Assembly: GCA_029961685.1 (NCBI GenBank)
Contig: JARWKL010000001.1
Coordinates: 24,130,295-24,194,294, forward strand
Direction: 5' to 3'
DNA: 64,000 nt
Source: Aristolochia californica
Lineage: Eukaryota; Streptophyta; Magnoliopsida; Piperales; Aristolochiaceae
Of this stretch, positions 1 through 12,645 are shown one piece after another. The position numbers and the translations under genes are program-made. The stretch's first letter is position 1, and the number at the start of each line of letters is the position of its first letter. Under the pieces are notes generated by a model that did not search any database, was not told where the DNA came from, and worked only from the letters and a program-made list of their open reading frames with translations.

Positions 1-199
1 AATTTTATATGAAAGAGATTTTTATTCACATGTTTTAAAAATTGGATATGCATGCCAGAAAAATGTTAAAGATGCAAATGACCAAAGTATCCAAACCTTT
101 TAAAGAGAATAACATTAAATTCTCAAGTGAACGTGCGGTGGGATATTTACTCGAGTCAAAAAAGCCATTATTTTACCCTTTTAAAAAAAGTTGACCTAA

Positions 200-240
200 C
201 GATCATAGATGATTGTAAATTTTGTTAATGAGTTATGGAT
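200..240 (+). other. Small deletion in the first satellite monomer
   Basis: After the conserved GATGATTGTAAA the monomer normally continues with a stretch ending in CTATATTTTTGTAAGG before the landmark. Here that stretch is replaced by a few bases (ttttgtt), so roughly 40 bp are missing. It is an ordinary decay event. Confidence 0.6.
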
Positions 241-3200
241 TTGGAGTCAACATTTAGTTAAAAATCCTCTGCCTCCCCCTTTTCCAGACGATTGTAGAAC
301 CTGATATATAAAAACTAAAAAGCTTTTACAATCCCTAAAAATTACAAACACTTTTTTGAAATATCTCTCTCTACATTTTTTCATTGTGCATTCCCATTTT
401 AGATGTATACTTTTTTCTTAAAACAAAACTTGAGTTTTCACTTTCCCTTCATCTCATCAACAAAAAAAAGACATAAAGGGCAAAAAGATTTAAACAAAAT
501 GAAAATTTTATAGTTTATGCATGGAAAGAATTTAAAGTAATGAACAAATGTAAGAAAAGAAAATTTATTCACACACCACTAATGAACACAAAAGTTTTGT
601 TATCCAAGTTTCAATAATTCCACTAGTTCAACCCTAATAGCTCGGAATTTTATAAGAAAGAGATTTTTCTACACATGTTTTAAAAAATAGATATGCATGC
701 TTGAAACATGTTAAAGATGAAATGACCTATGGATCCAAAACTTTTAAAGAGAATAAAATTAAATTATCAAGTGACCGTGCGGTGGGATATTTACCCGAGT
801 CAAACAAGCCATAATTTTTCCCATTTATAAAAAGCTGACCTAACGATCATAGATAATTTTAAAGTGATTTATCATACATTATAGACTATAATTTTTTAGG
901 AAATGACTTATGGATTGGGAGTCAACACTCGGTTAAAAATCCCCCGCTTCCTCCATTTCCCGACGATTGCAGAACCTGATATATAAAAACTAAAAAGAGA
1001 TTACTATCCCTAAAAATTACAGACTCTTTTTGGAATTATCTCTCATTTCTTTTGTACATTGTGGTTTTCTTTTTTCGATGTATACTTTTTTCTTAAATCA
1101 AAACTTGAGTTTTCACTTTCCCTTCATCTCATAAACGAAAAAAAGAGATAAATGGCAAATAGATCACAAAAAACTGAAAATTTTATAGTTTATGTATGGA
1201 AAGAATTTAAAACAATATAAAAATATATGAAAAGAAAATTTATTCGCACACCACAAATGAACACAAAAGTTTTGTTATCAAAGTTTGGGTAATTCCACTA
1301 GTTCAACCCTAGTAGCTCAGAATTTATAAGAAAGAGATTTTTCTACACATGTTTTAAAAAATGGATATGCAAGCTTGAAACATGTAAAAAATTCTAAAGA
1401 CCAATTGAACCAAACCTTTTAAAGAGGATAACATTAAATTCTCAAGTTCATGTACGGTGGGATATTTACCCGAGTCAAGCAGGCCATTATTTTTCTCATT
1501 TACAAAAAACTGACCTAACAATCATAGATGATTGTAAAGTGATTTATCATGCGTAACGGGCTATATTTGTGTAAGGAATGACTTATGGATTGGGAGTCAA
1601 CACTCAGTTAAAAATACCCTGCCTCCGCCTTTTCCCGACGATTGCAGAACCTGATATATAAAAACTAAAAATAGTTTACAATCCCTAAAAATTACAGACA
1701 CTTTATGTAATTATCTCTCTCTACATTTGTGCATTTTGTATTGCCATGTTAGATGTATACTTTATTCTTAAATCAAAACTGGATTTTGCACTTTCCCTTC
1801 ATCTTGTAAACAAAAAAAAAAACATATAAAAGGCAAATAGATCACAACAAAAAGAAAATTTTAGAGTGTATGTATGGAAAAAATTTAAACCAATAAACAA
1901 ATTTAAGTAAAGAAATATTATTCACACACCACAAATGAACACAAAAGTTTTTGTTATTCAAGTTTGTGAAATTCCACTAGTTCAACCCTAAAAGCTCGGA
2001 ATTTCATAAGAAAGAGATTTTTCTACATATGTTTAAAAAAAAGGATATGCACGTTTGTAACATGTTAAAGATGCAAATGACCTATGGATCCAAACCTTAT
2101 AAAATTAATAACATTAAATTCTCAAGTGAACGTGCGGTGAGATATTTACCCGAGTCAAACAAGCCATTATTTTGCCCACTTAAAAAAAGCTGAACTATGG
2201 ACCATAGATGATTGTAAAGTGATTTATCATGCGTAACGGGGTATATTTTTTTAAGGAATGACTTATGGACTGGGAGTCAACACTCAGTTAAAATTCCCCC
2301 GCCTCCCCCTTTTCCAGACAACTGCAAAACCAGAAATATAAAAACTAAAAAGTATTTACAATCCCTAAAACTTACAAAAACTTTTTCGAATTATCTCTCT
2401 GTAAATTTTTGCATTGTCCATTTACATTTTAGTGTATACTTTTTTCTTAAATCAAAACATGAGTTTTCTCTTTCCCTTCATCTCGTAAACAAAAAAAAGA
2501 GATAAAAGGCATATAGATCACATCAAACTGAAAAATTTTAGAGTTTATGTAAGAAAATAATTTAAAGCAATATACAACTGAAAGTAAAGAAAATATATTC
2601 ACACACCATAAAAGAACACAAAATTTTTGTTACCCAATTTCGGGAAATTCCACTAGTTCAACCCTAATAGCTCTGAATTTTATAAGAAAGAGATTTTTTC
2701 ACACATGTTTTAAAAAATGGATATGCATGCTTGAAACATGTTAAAGATGCAAATGACCTATGGATCCAAACCATTAAAAGAGAATAACATTAAATTCTCA
2801 AGTGAACGTGCGGTGGGTTATTTACCCGAGTTAAACAAGCCATTGTTTTGCCCATTTACAAAAAGCTGACCTAACGATCATAAATGATTGTAAAGTGATT
2901 TATCATGTGTCACTGACTATATTTTTGTAATGAATGACTTATGGATTGGAAGTCAACACTCATTTAAAAATCCCCCGCCTCCCCTTTTCCCGACAATTGC
3001 GGAACCTGATATATAAAAACTAAAAAGAGTTTACAATCCCTAAATATTACAAACACTTTTTGGAATTATCCCTCTCCACATTTTTGCATTGTGCATTTAC
3101 ATTTTAGATGTTTACTTTTTTCTTAAATCAAAACTTGAGTTTCCATTTTCCCTTCATCTCGAAAACAAAAAAAAGAGATAAAAGACAAATAGATCACAAA

Positions 3201-3349
3201 AAAAAAAAAAATTGAGAGTTTATGTATGGAGAGAATTTAAAGAAATCAACAAATGTAAGTAAAGAAAAGATATTAACACACCACAATTGAACACAAAATT
3301 TTTCTTATCCAAGTATGGGAAATTCCACTAGTTCAACCCTAATAGCTCG

Positions 3350-5919
3350 AAGTTTTATAAGAAAGTGATTTTTCTACACTTGTTTTAAAAAATTGATATG
3401 CATTCTTGAAACATGTTAAAGATGTAAATGACCCCTTGATCCAAACCTTTTAAAGAGAATAACATTAAATTCTCAAGCGAACGTGCGGTGGGATATTTAC
3501 CCGAGTCAAATCCCCTGCCTCCCCCTTTTCTCAAAGATTGCAATACCTCATATATAAAAACTAAATAGAGTTTCCAATCCCTAAAAATTACAAACACTTT
3601 TTGGAATTACATCTCTCTACATTTGTGCATTGTGCATTTCTAGTTTAAATGTCTAATTTTTTTCTTAAATCAAAACATGAGTTTTCACTTTCCCTTGATC
3701 TTGTAAACTTAAAAAAAGAGATCAGAGGCAAATAGATCACAACAAACTGAAAATTTTAGAGTTTATGTATGGAAAGAATTTAAAGTAATAAAAAAATGTA
3801 AGTAAAGAAAATTTATTCACACACCACAAATGAACTCAAAAGTTTTGTTATCCAAGTTTGAGAAATTCCACTAGTTCAACCCTAATAGCTCGAAAATTGA
3901 TAAGATAGAGATTTTTCTACACATGTTTTACAAAATGGATATACAAGCTTGAAACATGTTAAAGATGCAAATGACCTATCGATCAAAATTTTTTAAAGAG
4001 TAACATTAAATTCTCAGGTGAACGTACGATGGGATATTTTCCCGAGTCAAACAGGCGATTATTTTTCCCATTTACAAAAAGCTGACCATACGATCATAGA
4101 TTATTGTCAAGTGATTGATCATGCGTAATGGGCTATATTTTTTTCAGGAATGATTTATGGATTGGGAGTCAACACTCAGTTAAAAATCCCCTGCCTCCCC
4201 ATTTTCCCGACATTTACAGAACCAGATATATAAAAACTAAAAAGACTTTACAATCCTTAAAAATTATAGGTACTTTTTGGAATAATCTCTCTCTACATCC
4301 GTGCATTGTGTATTTCCATTTTAGTTGTATACTTTTTTCTTAAGTCAAAACTTGAGTTTTCACTTTTCCTTGATCTCGTAAACAAAAAAAGAGATATAAG
4401 GAAAATATATCACAACAAAATGAAAAATTTTTAGTCTATGTATGGAAAGAACTTAAAGCAATAAACAAATGTAAGTAAAGAAAATTTATGCACACACCTC
4501 AAACGAACACAAAAGTTTTGTTATCCAACTTTGGGAAATTCCACTAGTCCAATCCTAATATCTCGGAATTTCTTAAGAAAAAGATTTTTCAACATATGTT
4601 TTAAAAAAAGGATATGCATGCTTGAAACATGTTAAATATTCAAATGACATATGGATCCAAACCTTTTAAAAATAAGAACATTAAATTCTCCAATGAAGGT
4701 GCGGTGAGATATTTACCCGACTCAAAAAGCCATTATTTTGCATGTAAAAAAAGCTGAACTAAGGATCATAGATGATTGTAAAGTGATTTATTATGCATAA
4801 CAAGCTATATTTTTGTAAGGAATGACTTCTTGATTGGGAGTCAACACTTACTTAAAAAATCCCCCGCCTCCTCCTTTTCCCGACGATTGCAAAACCTGAT
4901 ATATCAAAACTAAAATAAGTTTACAATCCGTCAAAATTACAAACACTTTTTGGAATTATCTCTCTCTATATTTGTGCATTGTGCATTTCCATTTTAGATG
5001 TATACTTTTTTCTTAAATCAAAACTTGAGTTTTCACTTTCCTTTCATCTCGAAAAAAAAAAGAGAAAAAAAGGAAAATAGATAACAACAAAAAGAAAATT
5101 TTAGAGTTTATGTATGGAAAGAATTTAAAGAAATAAACTAATATAAATAATGAAAATTTATTCACACTCCACAAATGAACAGGATACCTTTGTTATCCAA
5201 GTTTGGGAAATTCCACTAGTTCAACCCTAATAGCTCGGAATTTTATAAGAAAGAGATTTTTCTACACGTGTTAAAAAATGGATATGCATTCTTGCAACAT
5301 GTTAAAGATGCAAATGACCTATGGATCCAAACCTTTTAATGAGAATAACATTAAATTCTCAAGTGAACGTGCTGTGGGATATTTACCCGAGTCGAACAAG
5401 CCATTATTTTGCCCATTTACAAAAAGCTGACCTAACGATCATAGATGATTGTAAAGTGATTTATCATACGTAAAGGGATATATTTGTTTAAGGAATGACT
5501 TATGGATTGGGAGTCAACACTTAATTAAAAATCCCTCGCCTCCCCCTTTTCCCGAAGATTGCAGAACCCGATATATAAAAACTACAAAGAGTTTACAATC
5601 CCTAAAAATTACAAAAAAAAATTTGAACTATCTCTCTCCACATTTTTGCATTGTGCATTTCCGTTTTAGAGGTATACTTTTTTTCTTAAACACAAACTTG
5701 AGTTTTCACTTTCCATCTCGTAAATGAAAAAAAGAGATAAATGGCAAATAGATCACAACAAACTGAAAATTTTAGAGTTTATGTATGGAAAAAATTTAAA
5801 GCAATAAACAAATGTAAGTAAAGAAAATTTATTCACACAACAAAAATGAACACAAAAGTTTTGTTATCCAAGATTGGGAAATTCCACTAGTTCAACCCTA
5901 ATAGCTCGGAGTTTTATAA
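3350..5919 (+). repeat. Five-monomer higher-order repeat, copy 1 (deleted form, ~2.57 kb)
   Basis: First of three copies of a five-monomer unit. It starts where the monomer changes to GAAAGTGATTTTT (3361) and runs to the same marker at 5930. Monomer types can be told apart by private variants: M1 has CCCCTTGATCC; M2 has CTCAAAGATTGCAATACC; M3 has AAATTGATAAGATAGAG (3894); M4 has GAAGGTGCGGTGAGAT and CTTCTTGATTGGG; M5 has CACGTGTTAAAAAATGG and GTGCTGTGGG. This copy is 2,569 bp rather than 3,364 bp because the second half of M1 and first half of M2 are missing. Corresponding positions in the other copies are near identical by eye, while different monomer types inside the unit differ much more. 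Confidence 0.9.
3500..3520 (+). other. Deletion junction fusing monomer types M1 and M2
   Basis: The M1 block CCCGAGTCAAA is joined directly to the M2 C-rich patch (TCCCCTGCC, then TTTTCTCAAAGATTGC). In copy 2 the same two points lie at about 6,070 and 6,880. About 795 bp are therefore missing (period 3,364 against 2,569). An AAA shared by both sides suggests joining at microhomology. The deletion removes two landmark sites and is not a whole number of monomers. Confidence 0.85.
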
Positions 5920-8900
5920 GAAAGTGATTTTTCTACACATGTTTTAAAAAATTGATATGCATTCTTGAAACATGTTAAAGATGTAAATGACCCCTTGATC
6001 CAAACCTTTTAAAGAGAATAACATTAAATTCTCAAGCGAACGTGCGGTGGGATATTTACCCGAGTCAAACAAGCCATTATTTTGCCCATTTACAAAAAGA
6101 TGACTTAATGATCATAGATGATTGTAAAGTGATTTATCATCTATAATGGGCTATATTTTTGTAAGGAATGACTTAGGAAATGGGAGTCAACACTCAATTA
6201 AAAATCCCCCACCTCCCCCTTTTCCTGACGATTTCAGAACCGGATATTTAAAAACTAAAAAGAGTTTATAATCCCTAAAAATTACAAACACTTTTTTGAA
6301 TTATCTCTCTATACATCTGTTTATTAATCATTCCCATTTTAGATGTATACTTTTGTCTTAAACCAAAAATTAAGTTTTCACTTTCCCTTCATCTCGTAAA
6401 CAAAAAAAGAGATAAAAGGCAAATAGATCACAAAAAAATGAAAATTTAGGGTTTATGTTTGGAAAGAATTTAAAGCAATGAACAAATGTAAGAAAAAAAA
6501 ACTTTCTTCACACAACACAAATGAACACAAAAGTTTTATTATCCAAGTTTGAGTAATTTTCCTAGTTCAACCCTAATAGCTCAGAATTTTATAAAAAAGA
6601 GATTTTTCTACACATGTTTTTAAAAAAAGAAATGCATGCTTGAAACATGTTATAGATGCAAATGGCCTATGGATTCAAACCTTTTAAAGAGAATAACATT
6701 AAATTCTCTAGTGAACGTGTGGTGGGATATTTACCCGAGTCAAACAAGCCATTATTTTGCCCATTTACAAAAAGTTGACCTTACGATCATTGATGATTGT
6801 GAAGTGATTTATCATCCATAACAGGCTATATTTTTGTATGGAATGACTTATGGATCGCAGTCAACACTCAGTTAAAAACCCCCTGCCTCCCCCTTTTCTC
6901 AAAGATTGCAATACCTCATATATAAAAACTAAATTGACTTTCCAATCCCTAAAAATTACAAACACTTTTTGGAATTACATCTATCTACATTTGTGCATTG
7001 TGCATTTCTATTTTAAATGTCTAATTTTTTTCTTAAATCAAAACATGAGTTTTCACTTTCCCTTGTTCTTGTAAACTTAAAAGAAGAGATCAGAGGCAAA
7101 TAGATCACAACAAACTGAAAATTTTAGAGTTTATGTATGGAAAGAATTTAAAGTAATAAAAAAATGTAAGTAAAGAAAATTTATTCACACACCACAAATG
7201 AACACAAATTTTTGTTATCCAAGTTTGAGAAATTCCACTGGTTCAACCCTAATAGTTCGAAAATTGATAAGATAGAGATTTTTCTACACATGTTTTACAA
7301 AATGGATATACAAGCTTGAAACATGTTAAAGATGCAAATGACCTATCGATCAAAAACTTTTAAAGAGTAACATTAAATTCTCAGGTGAATGTACGATGGG
7401 ATATTTACCCGAGTCAAACAGGCCATTATTTTTGCCATTTACAAAAAGCTGACCATACGATCATAGATGATTGTCAAGTGATTGATCATGCGTAATGGGC
7501 TATATTTTTGTAAGGAATGATTTATGGATTGGGAGTCAACACTCAGTTAAAAATCCCCTGCCTCCCCATTTTCCCGACAATTACAGAACCTGATATATAA
7601 AAACTAAAAAGACTTTACAATCCCTAAAAATTATAGGTACTTTTTGGAATAATCTCTCTCTACATCCGTGCATTGTGTATTTCCATTTTAGTTGTATACT
7701 TTTTTCTTATGTCAAAACTTGAGTTTTCACTTTTCCTTGATCTCGTAAACAAAAAAAGAGATATATGGAAAATATATCACAACAAAATGAAAAATTTTTA
7801 GTCTATGTATGGAAAGAACTTAAAGCAATAAACAAATGTAAGTAAAGAAAATTTATGCACACACCTCAAACGAACACAAAAGTTTTGTTATCCAACTTTG
7901 GGAAATTCCACTAGTCCAACCCTAATATCTCAGAATTTCTTAAGAAAAAGATTTTTCAACATATGTTTTAAAAAAAGGATATGCATGCTTGAAACATGTT
8001 AAATATTCAAATGACATATGGATCCAAACCTTTTAAAAATAAGAACATTAACTTCTCCAATGAAGGTGCGGTGAGATATTTACCCGACTCAAAAAGCCAT
8101 TATTTTGCATGTACAAAAAGCTGAACTAAGGATCATAGATGATTGTAAAGTGATTTATTATGCGTAACAGGCTATATTTTTGTATGGAATGACTTCTTGA
8201 TTGGGAGTCAACACTTAGTTAAAAAATCCCTCGCCTCCTCCTTTTCCCGACGATTGCAAAACCTGATATATCAAAACTAAAATAAGTTTACAATCCGTCA
8301 AAATTACAAACACTTTTTGGAATTATCTCTCTCTATATTTGTGCATTGTGCATTTCCATTTTAGATTTATACTTTTTTCTTAAATCAAAACTTGAGTTTT
8401 CACTTTCCTTTCATCTCGAAAAAAAAAAGAGAAAAAAGGAAAATAGATCACAGCAAAAAGAAAATTTTAGAGTTTATGTATGGAAAGAATTTAAAGAAAT
8501 AAACTAATATAAATAATGAAAATTTATTCACTCCACAAATGAACAGAATACCTTTGTTATCCAAGTTTGGGAAACTCCACTAGTTCAACCCTAATAGCTC
8601 GGAATTTTATAAGAAAGAGATTTTTCTACACGTGTTAAAAAATGGATATGCATTCTTGAAACATGTTAAAGATGCAAATGACCTATGGATCCAAACCTTT
8701 TAATGAGAATAACATTAAATTCTCAAGTGAACGTGCTGTGGGATATTTACCCGAGTCGAACAAGCCACTATTTTGCCCATTTACAAAAAGCTGACCTAAC
8801 GATCATAGATGATTGTAAAGTGATTTATCATACGTAAAGGGATATATTTGTTTAAGGAATGACTTATGGATTGGGAGTCAACACTTAGTTAAAAATCCCT

Positions 8901-9283
8901 CGCCTCCCCCTTTTCCCGAAGATTGCAGAACCTGATATATAAAAACTACAAAGAGTTTACAATCCCTAAAAATTAAAAAAAAAATTTTGAACTATCTCTC
9001 TCCACATTTTTCCATTGTGCATTTCTGTTTTAGAGGTATACTTTTTTTCTTAAACACAAATTTGAGTTTTCACTTTCCATCTCGTAAATGAAAAAAAGAG
9101 ATAAATGGCAAATAGATCACAACAAACTTATAATTTTAGAGTTTATGTATGGAAAGAATTTAAAGCAATAAATAAATGTAAGTAAAGAAAATTTATTCAC
9201 ACACCACAAATGAACACAAAAGTTTTGTTATCCAAGATTGGGAAATTCCACTAGTTCAACCCTAATAGCTCGGAGTTTGATAA
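5920..9283 (+). repeat. Five-monomer higher-order repeat, copy 2 (full length, 3,364 bp)
   Basis: Complete unit M1-M5, with landmarks at 6167, 6842, 7516, 8188 and 8858. Each lines up with copy 3 at +3,362 to +3,364 (9531, 10205, 10879, 11550, 12221). M3, M4 and M5 line up with copy 1 at -3,364 to -3,367 (4149, 4821, 5494). Shared private variants include GGATCGCAGTCAAC in M2, AAATTGATAAGATAGAG in M3 at 7,261 and CTTCTTGATTGGG in M4. Confidence 0.93.
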
Positions 9284-12200
9284 GAAAGTGATTTTTCTAC
9301 ACATGTTTTAAAAAATTGATATGCATTCTTGAAACATGTTAAAGATGTAAATGACCCCTTGATCCAAACCTTTTAAAGAGAATAACATTAAATTCTCAAG
9401 TGAACGTGCGGTGGGATATTTACCCGAGTCAAACAAGCCATTATTTTGCCCATTTACAAAAAGATGACTTAATGATCATAGATGATTGTAAAGTGTTTTA
9501 TCATCCATAGTGGGCTATATTTTTGTAAGGAATGACTTAGGAAATGGGAGTCAACACTCAGTTAAAAATCCCCCACCTCCCCCTTTTCCTGACGACTTCA
9601 GAACCGGATATTTAAAAACTAAAAAGAGTTTATAATCCCTAAAAATTACAAACACTTTTTTGAATTATCTCTCTCTACATCTGTTCATTGTGCATTCCCA
9701 TTTTAGATGTACACTTTTTTCTTAAACAAAAACTTAAGTTCTCACTTTCCCTTCATCTCGTAAACAAAAAAAGAGATAAAAGGCAAATAGATCACAAAAA
9801 AATGAAAATTTAGGGTTTATGTTTGGAAAGAATTTAAAGCAATGAACAAATGTAAGAAAAAAAAACTTTCTTCACACAACACAAATGAACACAAAAGTTT
9901 TATTATCCAAGTTTGAGTAATTCCCCTAGTTCAACCCTAATAGCTCAGAATTTTATAAGAAAGAGATTTTTCTACAGATGTTTTTAAAAAAGATATGCAT
10001 GCTTGAAACATGTTATTGATGCAAATGGCCTATGGATTCAAACCTTTTAAAGAGAATAACATTAAATTCTCTAGTGAACGTGTGGTGGGATATTTACCTG
10101 AGTCAAACAAGCCATTATTTTGCCCATTTACAAAAAGTTGACCTTAAGATCATTGATGATTGTGAAGTGATTTATCATCCGTAACAGGCTATATTTTTGT
10201 ATGGAATGACTTATGGATCGCAGTCAACACTCAGTTAAAAATCCCCTTCCTCCCCCTTTTCTCAAAGATTGCAATACCTCATATATAAAAACTAAATAGA
10301 GTTTCCAATCCCTAAAAATTACAAACACTTTTTGGAATTACATCTCTCTACATTTGTGCGGTGTGCATTTCTATTTTAAATGTCTTTTTTTTTCTTAAAT
10401 CAAAACATGAGTTTTCACTTTCCCTTGATCTTGTAAACTTAAAAAAAGAGATCAGAGGCAAATAGATCACAACAAACTAAAAATTTTAGAGTTTATGTAT
10501 GGAAAGAATTTAAAGTAATAAAAAAATGTAAGGAAAGAAAATTTATTCGCACACCACAAATGAACACAAAAGTTTTGTTATCCAAGTTTGAGAAATTCCA
10601 CTAGATCAACCCTAATAGCTCAAAAATTGATAAGATAGAGATTTTTCTACACATGTTTTACAAAATGGATATACAAGCTTGAAACATGTTAAAGATGCAA
10701 ATGACCTATCGATCAAAAACTTTTAAAGAGTAACATTAAATTCTCAGGTGAACGTACGATGGGATATTTACCCGAGTCAAACAGGCCATTATTTTTCCCA
10801 TTTACAAAAAGTTGACCATACGATCATAGATGATTGTCAAGTGATTGATCATGCGTAATGGGCTATATTTTTGTAAGGAATGATTTATGGATTGGGAGTC
10901 AACACTTAGTTAAAAATCCCCTGCCTCCCCATTTTCCCGACAATTACAGAACCTGATATATAAAAACTAAAAAGACTTTACAATCCCTAAAAATTATAGG
11001 TACTTTTTGGAATAATCTCTTTCTACATCCGTGCATTGTGTATTTCCATTTTAGTTGTATACTTTTTTCTTAAGTCAAAACTTGAGTTTTCACTTTTCCT
11101 TGATCTCGTAAAATAAAAAAGAGATATAAGTAAAATATATCACAACAAAATAAAAAAATTTTATTCTATGTATGGAAAGAACTTAAAGCAATAAACAAAT
11201 GTAAGTAAAGAAAATTTATGCATACACCTCAAACGAACACAAAATTTTGTTATCCAAGTTTGGGAAATTCCACTAGTCCAACCCTAATATCGCGGAATTT
11301 CTTAAGAAAAAGATTTTACTACATATGTTTTAAAAAAAGGATATGCATGCTTGAAACATGTTAAATAATCAAATGACATATGGATCCCAACCTTTTAAAA
11401 ATAATAACATTAAATTCTCCAATGAAGGTGCTGTGAGATATTTACCCGACTCAAAAAGCCATTATTTTGCATATACAAAAAGCTGAACTATGGATCATAG
11501 ATGATTGTAAAGTGATTTATTATGCATAACAGGCTATATTTTTTTAAGGAATGACTTCTTGATTGGGAGTCAACACTTAGTTAAAAAATCCCCCGCCTCC
11601 TCCTTTTCCCGACGATTGCAAAACCTGATATATCAAAACTAAAATAAGTTTACAATCCGTCAAAATTACAAACACTTTTTGGAATTATCTCTCTCTATAT
11701 TTGTGCATTGTGCATTTCCATTTTAGGTGTATACTTTTTTCTTAAATCAAAACTTGAGTTTTCACTTTCCTTTCATGTCGAAAAAAAAAAGAAAAAAGGA
11801 AAATAGATCACAACAAAATGAAAATTTTAGAGTTTATGTATGGAAAGAATTTAAAGAAATAAAATAATATAAATAATGAAAATTTATTCACACTCCACAA
11901 ATGAACAGAATACCTTTGTTATCCAAGTTTGGGAAATTCCACTAGTTCAACCCTAATAGCTCGGAATTTTATAAGAAAGAGATTTTTCTACACATGTATT
12001 AAAAAATGGATATGCTTTCTTGCAACATGTTAAAGATGCAAATGACCTATGGATCCAAACCTTTTAATGAGAATAACATTAAATTCTCAAGTGAACGTGC
12101 TGTGGGATATTTACTGAGTCAAACAAGCCATTATTTTGCCCATTTACAAAAAGCTGACCTAACGATCATAGATGATTGTAAAGTGATTTATCATACGTAA

Positions 12201-12645
12201 AGGGATATATTTGTTTAAGGAATGACTTATGGATTGGGAGTCAACACTTAGTTAAAAATCCCTCGCCTCCCCCTTTTCCCAAAGATTGCAGAACCTGATA
12301 TATAAAAACTACAAAGAGTTTACAATCCCTAAAAATTACAAACAATTTTTTGAACTATCTCTCTCCACATTTTTGCATTGTGAATTTCCGTTTTAGAGGT
12401 ATACTTTTTTTCTTAAACACAAACTTGAGTTTTCACTTTCCATCTCGTAAATGAAAAAAAGAGATAAATGGCAAATAGATCACAACAAACTGAAAATTTT
12501 AGACTTTATGTATGGAAAGAATTTAAAGCAATAAACAAATGTAAGTGAAGAAAATTTATTCACACACCACAAATGAACACAAAAGTTTTGTTATCCAAGA
12601 TTGGGAAATTCCACTAGTTCAACCCTAATTGCTCGGAGTTTTATA
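9284..12645 (+). repeat. Five-monomer higher-order repeat, copy 3 (full length, ~3.36 kb)
   Basis: Complete unit M1-M5, starting at GAAAGTGATTTTT (9294). The next M1 would be expected at about 12,658. There the sequence keeps GCTCGGAGTTTTATAAGAAAG but then reads as an ordinary unstructured monomer (AGAGATTTTT, then GGATATGCATGC). The array therefore ends at the same point of the monomer where it began near 3,350, giving three units in all. Confidence 0.9.
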
